This document shows, one piece after another, positions 1 through 10,760 of a stretch of DNA of 64,000 nt (position 1 is the first letter of the stretch; the number at the start of each line of letters is the position of its first letter). A program made the position numbers and the translations under genes. The stretch is from Eledone cirrhosa. Its lineage: Eukaryota; Mollusca; Cephalopoda; Octopoda; Eledonidae. The DNA is taken from NCBI GenBank assembly GCA_964016885.1, contig OZ024742.1:117653823-117717822 (forward strand). The letters are read 5' to 3'. The notes under the pieces are model-generated. The model made no database searches. It had not been told where the DNA came from and was given only the letters and a program-made list of their open reading frames with translations.

Positions 1-334
1 AAGAGACTATAGTTCAGTGAAGATCTGAATACATTATAAATGTAGAATATATATTCACTAATTTGATTTGAAATTGACTACTGACTAACAGTTTCCCTGT
101 GCTATGACAGTATCATCAGAGGTTAATATATTCAAAGGTACAGATTTCATCATATTTACACAGGTCATATTTGAAAGCAACAAAATCATGTCAAATAAAA
201 AAAAAATAGTAAGATAAATAAAATAACCTAGACTGGGAAAGATAATTGGTCAATATAATGAATAACATTTTCTCCAATCTAAATTGATTTATTTAACTTA
301 TCATTATAATTTTTCCTTTCAATGGTTTGTATTA

Positions 335-510
335 TATCATCATCATCGTTTAATGTCTATCTTCCATGCTAGCATGGGTTAGACGGGAATGTACCTCTTG
401 AGGCAAGATTGATCAGGTAACCGTGTCTTGCTCATATAGGACTGTATCTGGCAGGTTTTCTATGGCTGGATGCCCTTCCTAACACCATTTTTTTTCCAAA
501 CATGACATGT
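335..510 (+). repeat. Tail-type cephalopod repeat ('catcatcatcgtttaatgtc')
   Basis: catcatcatcgtttaatgtc, ccatgctagcatgggttaga, and tggctggatgcccttcctaa are in the usual order. Copies or pieces occur at 18,765, 31,025, 36,000 (-), 43,380 (-), 46,156, 48,300, 50,450 (-) and 62,990 (-). Confidence 0.6.
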
Positions 511-534
511 AAAATATAATGATTTCTAACTGGG

Positions 535-735
535 GTACAAGGCCTGTAATTTGAGGGATGAGAAAGTCAATTAAGTTAACCCAGTACTTGACAGGTACTT
601 TATTTTATTGACCCTGAAATGACAAAAGACAAAATCGACTTCAGCAGGATTTGAACGGAGAATATAAAGAACTGGAACAAATACTGCTATGCAGTTAACC
701 AACACTCTAACAACTTGGTTAATCCACTGCCTGTA
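535..735 (-). mobile_element. Old diverged SINE (long form), antisense
   Basis: In reverse complement it shows gttcaaatcctgctgaagtc, an aataaagtacctgtcaagta block and a gtcaattaag/ttgac block of the long-form SINE. It is heavily mutated. Confidence 0.6.
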
Positions 736-830
736 AAATATAATGATATCTGTATATTTGATTGTTATAGTATCCATTGATACTATTGATAATGCAGGGA
801 CTGTTGTCAAATCCAAATCAAATAGTTATT

Positions 831-1100
831 GTTTAGCCCCTTATTAGCCGTCATCAAGTACACCTATAATCAAAGACCTTCTAATTGTGACTATCCCTTC
901 TTATAATTCCTTCAGACATAATACTGTATTTAGGAGTGCCTTGTCCAACATTGTGTCTTTCATTTAAATAGATAGTGGGTGTGATATGAAAGAGATTTGA
1001 CTGGTGTATCTGTTTAGAGGTGGCAAATTGGTAGAGTTGTTAGAATATCAGAATGCTTTGTGATATTCAGACGATAGGATTACATAATAAAGTTTAGTTT
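831..1100 (+). repeat. 'tgtttagcccc' cephalopod repeat plus SINE scrap
   Basis: This family starts ttgtttagcccc and runs through cat/accatcccttct and tagtgggtgtgatatga. Other copies lie at about 37,070-37,420, 39,850-40,060, 40,615-40,810 and 45,260-45,600. A SINE head scrap (ggtggcaaattggtagagtt) follows at 1018. Confidence 0.55.
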
Positions 1101-1276
1101 TAAATATAAAAGTTTTTTGGCTGCATACAATTCGCTGAATGGTAGAATCCTACTTTCAGGTTCTATTACATAGTTCGACAAGCTGGTGTATGTGTGTGAG
1201 TTAGTGGGAAAAAGTAACTAGAATGATCAAGAGAACCACGAGTGGAACTCATAGCTGAAAGGTTCAAAATGATACA

Positions 1277-1278
<2 letters not shown>

Positions 1279-1353
<75 letters not shown>
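1279..1353. repeat. (TA)n microsatellite
   Basis: About 37 TA units. The open frames across it are artefacts. Confidence 0.95.
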
Positions 1354-1364
<11 letters not shown>

Positions 1365-1414
1365 GAGAGATGTGTGTATGTAAGTATATACATGTCTATA
1401 TGTATATATCTTCT

Positions 1415-1640
1415 TTGCCCACTTATTCCTGAAAAGGTTGTTGGGGCAGAGTCCCAAAACACTCCTTCCAGTGGGTCCTGTCATAATCAACCATTTCAAA
1501 CTAATCTGGCTGGATGCCCAAGTGTGACCAGCTCATCTCATGGAGGTTATCCAACCATCTTGCTCGAGGTTTAGCCCTGGGTCTCTTGCCAGTTGGTTTT
1601 GTCCATAAAATCTGTCCAGTGAACTTGGGGAAAAGGAAAA
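1415..1640 (-). pseudogene. LINE ORF2 C-terminal fragment
   Basis: In reverse complement it reads T-G-Q-I-L-W-T-K-P-T-G-K-R-P-R...R-W-L-D-N-L and W-S-H-L-G-I-Q-P-D, then W-K-E-C-F. This is the tail typical of animal LINE endonuclease/RT proteins. A similar piece lies at 46.97-47.65 kb. Confidence 0.6.
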
Positions 1641-2055
1641 AAATCACATAGAGCTAGGTCTGGTGAATAATTTGTTCCAGCATGGCAATGTTCTTCTCAG
1701 CCAGGAACTGCCAGTGAGCTGTCACAAGTTGTCCTGCCATGTCTCTCACCTCTTCTCGCACACTGAACAAAGCAAATGCCTCAGGAACTTTTTGTAGACA
1801 TGCTGGTTGATCATCTGGCCCTGTGGCAAGAACTCTATGTGGACAATATCCCTCATATTGAAGAATATGATCAACATGAGTTTGACTTTCAACACTGTCT
1901 TGCTTTCTTCAGCCTCAGTGACTCCAGACTTGTCCTCTGAAGGCTCTGGCACTTGGTCTCCAGGTTATACTCGAAGATCCATGATTCATCACCAGTGATG
2001 GATCTCCTCAGGAAGTTTGGTTCAGTTTCAGTTTCAAGATGCTTGAATGACACTT
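1640..2055 (-). pseudogene. Mariner-family transposase fragment
   Basis: The minus strand shows D-E-S-W-I-F-E-Y-N-L-E-T-K, then V-K-L-M-L-I-I-F-F-N-M-R-D-I-V-H-I-E-F and G-Q-M-I-N-Q-H-V-Y, then V-R-E...A-E-K-N-I-A-M-L-E-Q. These match the catalytic region of mariner transposases (G-D-E-S-W, F-F-D...G-I-V-H, A-x-x-N-I). Several frame breaks; no inverted repeats seen. Confidence 0.7.
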
Positions 2056-2579
2056 CCATGCTGTCTTTTTATCAATATTATTTAGGGAAAGTACACCATT
2101 GTTATGTTGGACACACTTCTCCCCAACAATATCACAATTTTCCCTGATACTGCCTTGTGATCCTGAACACCTCACATCTTTGGTTCCCATGTCGTATAAC
2201 ATGCATAAACTTTTTATTTTCTGCTTGCCTCCTTGCAGAGTATACTTGTCACTTAGCCTCTCTCCTGGCCTCTCAGTAAAGTTCTCTACTTTCCCCATTT
2301 CACTATTTATTCCATGCTTGTGTCTTGGCCTTAATTGTTTCATCCACCCTACTATTCCACCACCAAGTAACTCTCCTATATCCTAGACCTCTACCCCAGC
2401 CACATACTTCATTTGTGGCCTAGAGTAAATTATTTTTCAGGAACTCTCACTGCTCCTCTATATTGTATGATGCTATTTCTTCTTCTATTTTGTCAAAGGT
2501 GTCAAGTATGGTATTCCTAAATTTGTTACAGGCTGAGGGTTCCTTCAATCTCCATACCCTCCTCCACCAGGTTGCTCTC

Positions 2580-3240
2580 AGTCACCAAGTTCATTTAGTT
2601 ATAATTAACATATCACTGACTGCAAGAATATGTTGGGAGGTGCATTCCTCACCAGGAAAAGATTTTGTATTTATGATCATCGTTCTATCTCACCATCTGG
2701 TGAGGATGAAATCTACTTGGCTGATGTGCTCACCTGATCAAGTGGTCGTCTGTTTTCTTTAAATTAGTTATGCAGATTGTTAGCATTGCAGAATTCTAGG
2801 AGCTTAGCTCCTTCCTCATTTCTAACACCAAACCCATAACCCCTGTGGATCCTGTCAAAGCCATCACTGTGTTGCCCAACATGTCCATTAAAGTTTCCTG
2901 CTATGACTAACATTTCCTTGTCACCCACCAGAGAAGTTGTATGAATGAGGGATTCATAAAAATCCTCTTTTAATTCATTTGATAGTCCCGATTGTGGTGC
3001 ATATACAGATATAGTAGCAATAGTTGTTCAATCTAGGACTATCCTGAGTTTAATGATTCTGTCATTTATTCTGTTTACTGTGATTACATTACCCTTATTT
3101 CTGCTAACAAAATACCTACTCTACATAACCCATAATCATTTCCCACCCAGAAAAATTTCTAGCATCATTCTTTACCAAGATATCCGGCTGATGCTCCTTT
3201 CCACCTAGTCTCTTGTACACAACACACATCCATTCTCTTT
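2580..3240 (-). pseudogene. LINE endonuclease fragment, degenerate
   Basis: Across shifting minus frames: I-S-V-Y-A-P-Q-S-G, G-N-F-N-G-H-V-G, and Q-V-D-F-I-L-T-R. These are the signature blocks of the apurinic-like endonuclease of non-LTR elements. Many stops. Confidence 0.6.
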
Positions 3241-4440
3241 CACTCTAACATATTTACAATCTCACCTGATCTTTCTTGCATAGTGCCTACTTTGATGGTT
3301 GCAGTTCTGAAATTTTGGAGTTTTCTGGAATAAGGGGTTGATTTCTGTTCCTGAAATAAAGATGATAAGCATGGTTGACTGGAGCTGAGCGGTGGGTTCA
3401 TAAAAAGGGGGTAAGATTGTTCAACATTGTAGTCAAGATCTGCTAAATCTTCAATAATAATACTACACAGTAATAACATGGGGAAAAAAACAGGTCAGTT
3501 GCTGCTGTTTAATTGATCTAGACGTGAAAATGTGTAGGGTGGTGTGAGGGGTGGGTGTTAGGTAAATGGGACAAGCCTGAGCCTATGCATAGGAGATTTG
3601 CATAGAGAGGAATGTTTCTCAAAAAAGAGATGCCAATATAATTCAAAACAGGATGTTATTAGGAATCAGGCAAAAGTGAATTGGAGAGATGGAAGAAAAA
3701 AAATTGAATAGGAAAAACAAGTAGAAAATGCAATTTAAGAAGATATATTAATAACTTTACTGGGTTCACTTTTGTATGATTTTCAAAAGTTAAGTGAGAT
3801 GGAGAGATATGTGGTGATGTATCACGCATCTGTTATTTTGGGAAATTTCTTTCGGATTTATGCAAAAAAGTGGCTCAGACTGCTATCTGTAAACTATTTC
3901 TACGCACCAACTCACACTCACAATTTTCCTATACACTTGGGGGTAGGGGTTTGTCACAACAATTCTATAGACTTGAGTACTTTATACAATAAAATAGACA
4001 TGAACTTCTTTTGTAACTGTCACTAGCCACATTCACTTAACCATGATACTCCCAATTGTTGGTGGAAAATTTACAAAAATATTCTAATCTTAATCACATG
4101 ATCATCAATTTTTGGCACAAAAAAACACACAATTCTATACATAATCATATGATCTTTCTCAAGCAATCCAATTGTACCATAAAAAGATAGTAATCTAAAC
4201 TACTTTTTTTGGCATAAATTTGGAAAGAAATTTCATAAAACTTCAGATGCATGACACATAGCCACACATTTCTCCACCTTACTTAACTTTTGCCTATCAT
4301 ACAAACATGAAGCCAGTATAGTTATTATTAATAAATCTTCTTAAAGACTCCAAATGCATTTTCAACTTGTTTCCTTTATTTTTACCCATGTGGGATATTA
4401 AAAAAATACTTTCTCAAAATGTATACACACTTCAACAGCA
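3241..4440. other. No recognisable gene
   Basis: AT-rich sequence with small open frames on both strands that lack any family resemblance or consistent composition. Confidence 0.6.
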
Positions 4441-4502
4441 TTCTAATAAATATACCCTGTACAAGTAATCAAAGTGTGTATACATTTTGGGGGGACACAC
4501 TC

Positions 4503-4507
<5 letters not shown>

Positions 4508-4557
<50 letters not shown>

Positions 4558-4754
4558 ATTTGAATTATGATTACTATATATATATATATATAGTAATAAT
4601 AATAAATTTGAAGACTAAAATCCAAAGAGGGCTCAATAAGGATAAATATATATCAAATATATAAGAACCCTAGAGCAAACAGGATCTTCAGAAGATCCCA
4701 TTAAGGGTGAAAGCAGCGATTATTTGCTTAAACTTTAATCTGTTATTTTAATAA

Positions 4755-4800
<46 letters not shown>
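4508..4800. repeat. (TA)n/(ATA)n microsatellites around a dispersed repeat
   Basis: TA tracts at 4508-4543, 4577-4592 and 4757-4802. Between them cagaagatcccattaagggt and gcttaaactttaatctgtta recur at 25,258-25,310 and, inverted, at 17,385-17,415. Confidence 0.85.
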
Positions 4801-4811
<11 letters not shown>

Positions 4812-5205
4812 AGGAATTCCAACTTTGTCTGATTTACTCGTTTTATTTACAATCCTTTAATATTTATAATGGTATTAGAATGAAATAGTATGGTAGAATA
4901 TTAAATGTTAAATGTTAATTGAACAAGTACTTTCATGCTTTCGCAATGTTCATATTCATATTCTGTGGTGACAGTCAAGTTTGCAATTTTCAACTTTTGC
5001 AATTTTCAACAGTTGAAAATTGCAAACTTGACTGTCACCACAGAATATGAATATGAACATTGCGAAAGCATGAAAGTACTTGTTCAATTAACACTTAACA
5101 TTTAATATTCTACCATACTATTTCATTCTAATACCATTATAAATTTTAAAGGATTGTAAATAAAATGAGTAAATCAGACAAAGTTGGAATTCCTTTTATT
5201 AATAT
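4801..5205. repeat. 405-bp near-perfect palindrome (195-bp arms, 15-nt loop)
   Basis: Left arm 4801-4995 and right arm 5011-5205 are reverse complements with only about three mismatches that I can find (near 4839, 4862 and 4911). The loop repeats ttgcaattttcaac from the arm tip. A (TA)n tract abuts the left arm. No coding frame. It could be a fold-back transposon or a local inverted duplication. Confidence 0.93.
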
Positions 5206-5788
5206 AATCTTCTATACACAATCATACACACCCGTGTATATTTATTTATATATATAGCAAAATTACACAAGAAAAAAAATGAAGCACATTGAACAAAAGA
5301 AGAAAAACTCCCAGCTTTTCATAAGCCACAAGTTGGGCAATATATTTTCTGGAATAAGAGTGGGATTTCATAGTATTGAGCTCCAGTTGCATGATGGCTT
5401 GGACAAGGCACTAGAAAGATGCATATGAGAAAATTCAACAACACAGGGACAGGGAAAAACAATGGAGTGCCTTTCGACTGAAACGGGTAAAGGAAGAACA
5501 AAATAAGAAAAGTCTAGACTGGAAACAAAACAAGATACAGTGCAGGTAAGTTGTGCAAATAGCAACACAGGAACAACAAAGAGACTTTGGCAGCAAAAGA
5601 GGAGAAAGAGACACAGCTATCGTACTGGTAAGTAAATGGTTAGTTAAGAAAAGGAGTGTGCGGTGATACAGTGGTAATAAATAGTAGAGTTGCACAGAAA
5701 AACAGGAAATATGTCAGGCAAATGAAAAATTCATACACTTTGGGCAATGCAATTTCATGCATAAGGGTGGGATATCATAATAGTGAGC

Positions 5789-5901
<113 letters not shown>

Positions 5902-5929
5902 TGTGAGTGTATATGTATCTATCTAAGGC

Positions 5930-6175
5930 GGGTAAAATTCCCGAGATCCATGGACGAGTTCTCTCCAGCGGTCTCTGTCCCTCATTATCGCTGCCATATC
6001 CTGCATCTCCAACAGACCAGTGTCTGTCCTTAGGGCATCAACATATGTTAACCTTGGTCTTCCTCTTCTCGTGTGTCCATGTAGGGGCTCCCAAAGGAGC
6101 ACTGAGTGCAATGTCAACTCTGGATGTCGGTGAGCATGTCCGGTGAGCATGTTGGTGAGCATGTCCGGTGTATAT
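5930..6175 (-). pseudogene. LINE ORF2 C-terminal fragment
   Basis: The minus frame reads T-R-R-G-R-P-R-L-T-Y-V-D-A-L-R-T-D-T-G and D-R-D-R-W-R-E-L-V. This is the characteristic end of a LINE polyprotein. It sits 250 bases from the endonuclease frame at 6425-7255 and has the same strand, so the two may be the ends of one deleted element. Confidence 0.65.
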
Positions 6176-6424
6176 ATATTTATGTATATATATATCTGTG
6201 TATGTACGTAGATATATACATATATCATGACAATGCCCTCTTTATACTTGATAGTAATATTAGAGACCTAGAAAGAACTAATAAACACTTTTTTTTTTAA
6301 ATATAACTATAGATATTAAAGATATCAATAACAAAGTAATTAATTTGTCTCCTTTAAACTAAATACTGGGTATTTATAAACCTTTTCATAAGCCTGGTAA
6401 ACAACCTTTATATGTTAATAAGCT

Positions 6425-7255
6425 CTAGATGGTGATCAGTTGAGAGCTCAGCACTTCTCTTAATATGAACATACAGCACAGAATTGAAGAGGTCAGAGAC
6501 AATAACAAAATCAATTGGTGATCTTTGTCTGTGATTCCTTTTATGCCATGTGTATTAAAGATGTCTTTGTACTGGATGGTGTTCATAATAGAGAGCCCAT
6601 TACTAGAGTAGAAGTCTAATAAAGTCTCTCTATTTGTATTTAGATTGGGATTGCTGTTCCTTCCAATTACTTCTTTCCATGCCAGGTAGTCAGTGCCAAC
6701 ATGTGCATTGAAGTCTCCTATTAGGATATATGACTCAATTGTAACTACATCTAATGCTGCAGTGACTTCATCAAGGAAAGATCTGTATTTGGGTTCTCTG
6801 TTTGGTGCATAAACTTGGACCATCCATAGAGACCTTTCTTTCAGTGTAAGCTTCAAGAGGCAAATCATCCTTTCTAATGGGATCCAGTCGATAATACAGT
6901 CTGACAGCCGGGGGATTGTGAATATCCCCACTCCCACCTGTGTAGTCATTTCTAGTGCAACACCTGAATAGTGGAGTTTCCATCCTCCATCCAAATTTAC
7001 AGTACCAGAACCACAGAACTTTGTTGAGGAAACCCCAACTAAATCTAGCTGGTAGCATCTAGCCTCCTCTATTAGTTCCTGCTCCTTGCCTGTAAGAGTT
7101 ATAATATTCCAGTTAACAATTGTCATGGTTTTCTCCCTTCTGGACCCTCTCTGGGGTTTCAGGATACATAATATTTCTGCTACCATCCCATGTCTCCCAC
7201 AACAGGTCATAAGCCCATTGTCAGTTCTTGCAGCGTTGGATGGAGACTGCAACAT
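6425..7255 (-). pseudogene. LINE endonuclease (EEP) open frame, 276 codons
   Basis: The longest clean coding frame in the left 20 kb. M-T-I-V-N-W-N-I-I-T-L-T-G-K-E-Q-E-L begins the exonuclease-endonuclease-phosphatase fold, with V-G-V-S-S-T-K-F, V-Y-A-P-N, I-L-I-G-D-F-N-A-H-V-G (catalytic G-D-F-N) and R-N-S-N-P-N-L-N-T-N. The final S-D-H motif is altered (K-D-H-Q-L) and the RT is missing, so this is a truncated element although the frame is intact. Confidence 0.75.
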
Positions 7256-8640
7256 ATTTTTTTGAACAAGCCCCTCTAGCTAGGGTCTGAAAATGTTCTT
7301 GTTATTCTGCATGAAGGAAGATGCGGTATGGTTGTCTTTACTGATTCCAGCCTTATTGCAGTGTTTTGTTGGTCTTATTTGCAGCAGTCACCAGCTTGGT
7401 AGTTTTCTCAGGCCCACAAAGACCAAGCATTTTTAGAGCATTTACTCAGCTCGTCAGTTACATCACTGGGTTGTGAGAGTTTTCTTAGGATCTAACAATG
7501 TCACTCCTTGCTCCATCTCCCCTATTTGTCCATGGTCACTTATTTGGCAGTAGCCTGCTTATAACAGGAGCCATCATCGTATCTGGTGGCTATATCATCA
7601 TCCACCACTTATGGCCTGTTCTCTAGCAGAATAGCTCTGCTAAGAAATCAAAGTGACATAATCTATAAAATATTAATTTGAAAAATCATGTTACAGAGTG
7701 GTAGGAATATTTAACCCGAGAGAGAAAGATTAGGAGATAGAGTGACAACAAGGTGTTGGTTGGTTGATTGGTTGGGGAGTCAATAGAATGGGTGGAGGTT
7801 GAATCAGTGTTGGACATGGAATAGATGGTCAGAGAAGAGTGCGGTGGTGGTGGTGGTGGTGGGGTAGAGTGGCCAGAATACAGGGTTTTAGAGTCGAAGA
7901 TAATTGGAATGCTGTGGAAAGAGAGAAGAAGGGTGATGAAAAGTTTTAAGTGGAAGAGGATGTAGTGGAGAAGAGCCTTTTGGTTTGGCATAGTGGATTA
8001 TGAAGAAACAAAATAGGAAAAGGACAAGGAAAGGGAAACAAGAGGGAGAACAAGAATAGTAATTAGAAGACTGTATTCGTGAAGAGAATCCATAGTGTTA
8101 GTGGAATGGTTCTTCTGTCGTCTGTGTTAGCCAATATCTCTAATTCGTCTCTCGAAGCACTTGTATTTATAAGAATACTATAGCTAGGAGAACATGTGTA
8201 TCGTTTTTGAGACAATAGCCAGGCCATCTGCCTATCGTCTGTCAAGTGCCTGGGGTCACAGGTCAAGTGGTATATAACATTTATCATGGTTGCCTTTTGA
8301 CAGGACAATGGAAAGAACACCTAACAATAGGTGATTTTAGAGGCGAGAAACTTTAGATTCGATTTCGAATCTCCACCAAACAAAACTGAATTTCCAACCG
8401 ATAAGGTATGATTTTCATGGGTAAGTCTCTATTTATAAAACAAACTTTGTATTTTATCTGATGAAAACGTACCAATGTTGTCTTGGTTGCCCTTGAAATA
8501 TATATAATAAAATAAATATGGTTTTATAAATATAGTTTCCATTTATTTAATATCATTGAATATTTACTCCAGTTATTTGTTGAGTGCTCTAAATCAGTTA
8601 TAAACAGTTATGTTTGTCGGACTTCCAACAAATTAAATAC
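7256..8640. other. No recognisable gene
   Basis: The first 400 bases may be the 5' part of the antisense LINE at 6.4-7.3 kb, judging by strand and position only. The rest, including a (GGT)n run at 7845-7861, shows nothing. Confidence 0.5.
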
Positions 8641-8756
8641 AACTTCTACTTATATATATATATATAAATTGCCTTGTCTGACGAACGAATGCGGACATTT
8701 CTTGTATTCGTCTTATTCGGGAAACCTCTGGTAGTGAGGTAATTATATATATATAT

Positions 8757-9090
8757 TTAGGTTTGTTGGTTCACCACTGGATAGAACTGGTCATTCCGTA
8801 TGGTCAATCTCGGTGTAATATTATGGAGAGTACTCAATGTAATGCAACTCAGACTTAATAATCAACACTCGAGGGCGGTCGACTGAGGTAGAAGCTGCTA
8901 AATAGTCGGTCGTCCTCTTGTCTCTGATTTTCAGCCCCATGGATTTTATCTGTTATATTCCTTTGTTATATTTCGAATACCTGATGATATCACCGGATTC
9001 ATACTGAACCCAGTCATTGAAATGATCATAGTATAATAAACCTTTCAAGGATTTGCACCAGTCCAGCCTCCTGTTATTTTATAATATATT
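8757..9090 (+). repeat. Penelope-like terminal repeat, copy A
   Basis: Two segments, 8757-8868 (tttaggtttgttggttcacc...) and 8930-9090 (tttcagccccatgga...), recur at 28,420-28,745 but with the second segment inverted relative to the first. The second segment carries a hammerhead-like core. Hammerheads in such repeats are typical of Penelope-like retroelement terminal repeats; no reverse transcriptase is present next to it. Confidence 0.5.
8977..9034 (+). ncRNA. Candidate type I hammerhead ribozyme (family 2, copy A)
   Basis: Stem I is ATAC (8977-8980) with GTAT (9031-9034). The core CTGATGA is at 8981-8987, an imperfect stem II of 31 nt follows, GAAA is at 9019-9022, stem III is the palindrome TGATCA, then TA, with cleavage predicted after 9030. 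The first stem II pair is T-T instead of the usual G-C, which may lower activity. It lies in a repeat also present at 28.6 kb. Confidence 0.55.
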
Positions 9091-9701
9091 ATATATATAT
9101 ATATATATATACCTGGGTTTGTCTTAGTCCCTGGCTTTGTGTAAAAGAAAATACAGGAGGATCAGTTAATTATGATTTTAGTCATCATATCGCAACGTTT
9201 CTACCTCTCTTGTAAAAGTAACAGCTCTACCCTTTCACGATACCCTGAAGCCAGGAACTTTTCAGCAACCCAGTATATATATATATACGTACAGAAAGAG
9301 TGACACACGTACAGATAGATAGAAAATAACTAGTGAGAGAGAGCCAGATGTCAGACCGGCAAACAACAAACGAAATAAAAAGTAGAAAAGTTTTAGTTGG
9401 TTAGGACAGGGTGGATTGAGTGAGAGCTGAAGTAGTATTTCACTTTATTTCCGTAGATAACATGAGGGAGGACCAAACAGTACCATTGTGCTAGAAATAG
9501 CAGTAATTTCTCCTCCCCCCCCCCCCAACTTGCCCCCACCTCTCGTTCCAAGTGAGCTTGACGGAAGTCATATTGGTCGAAAATACACGAAAAACCTTAA
9601 TTATTATTAATTTTTATTTAGTATTGTTAGTGGTCAATGTACAAACAAACTTCCTTTTTATAAGGACACACACACACACACACACATTCACACACACACA
9701 T

Positions 9702-9736
<35 letters not shown>

Positions 9737-9744
9737 AGTATGTA

Positions 9745-10760
9745 ATAGCAAGTAACAGCTTCGAAAATTATACTTTTACAAAATCATCGGCTTTTTCCAA
9801 AAGGGGGTTCCTGCCCCCAGGGGTCTCCTACCCAATATGTGCCAATTCTGTGAGTTCACATTCATCTGTAGGACAAACGTAGCCCATGTGTCAAGTTTTG
9901 TGAAAATCGGTTGCGAACTCCAGAAGTTATGACGTTTTGTTGCATTGCACTGCAGTGCTTCAGTCGACTCCAAGGTAGTGGTTAAAGTGGTTATCTGCCG
10001 GGGGGCCCTATAATCAATATCTGGAAAAATGACAGTGCCCATGACCATCCGGAGTACATAAGTAACCTATGTCTTAAGTTTGGTGAAAATACTGTAGAAA
10101 TGCATAAGGTTTATACATACGCGCGTGTGTTCGTGTGTGGGGGGGGGGTATGTATTTGTGTGTGCGTGTGTATGTGTATGTCCGTCGGGGCATACGTATG
10201 TACTGGCCTAAATCTTCACTATTTACTTTTACTATTTTAATAACCTTTTACTATTTTAATAAGAGTCGGACGCCATGCTTTGAAGCATAGAGTTACGTCC
10301 CGTTATGATCTGAGTTCAAATCCCGCCGAGGTTAACTTTGCCTCTCATCCTTACGGGGTTGATAAAATAAAGTACCAGTAATGAACTGGGATAATTGCTG
10401 GCCTTGTGCCAAAAGTAGAAACAACTATTTTAATAACCTCTGTCATTTTCGTTTTCAATTTTATTTACATCATTCTTAAACTCCGGGGCTGGAAATCATT
10501 CGGTTATTTTAAATAGAATATTAGTCTAACGACTCCATTTATACCATAAACTTGGTCTTGTCTTTGCATGAAATTGTTCTTTACGCTCCACATAACGACG
10601 TATTATCCTCGCTTTTTTCCTGTTCATTGCCAGGGAACGTCTTCACGAACCAAAATATCGTCTTCCTGTTTTCGTTCGGTTGCAATGTTTCTCGAAATAT
10701 TTACTTCTGCGTTCACAGATTACTCTCAGTTCAATTTGAATGGGAAATTCTTGTTTCATC
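9745..10760 (-). mobile_element. Helitron-like fragment, second copy, with SINE inserted
   Basis: The reverse complement matches 17,378-18,190 over nearly the whole length (e.g. aaaatcatcggctttttcca and cacataacgacgtattatcc), except for a SINE inserted at 10,263-10,423. Both Helitron termini are missing here. The match shows the two are copies of one repeat family in opposite orientation. Confidence 0.7.
10263..10423 (+). mobile_element. tRNA-derived SINE (short form) with 13-bp target duplication
   Basis: It has gttcaaatcccgccgaggtt (B-box region), gataaaataaagtaccagta and the tail ggccttgtgccaaaagtaga. The tRNA-like head is truncated. It is flanked by perfect copies of actattttaataa at 10250-10262 and 10424-10436. 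The matching site at about 17,711-17,735 lacks the insertion. Confidence 0.88.

Noticed and set aside
1166..1574. Tyr/Ile-rich proteins on both strands
   Set aside because: Translation of a (TA)n tract.
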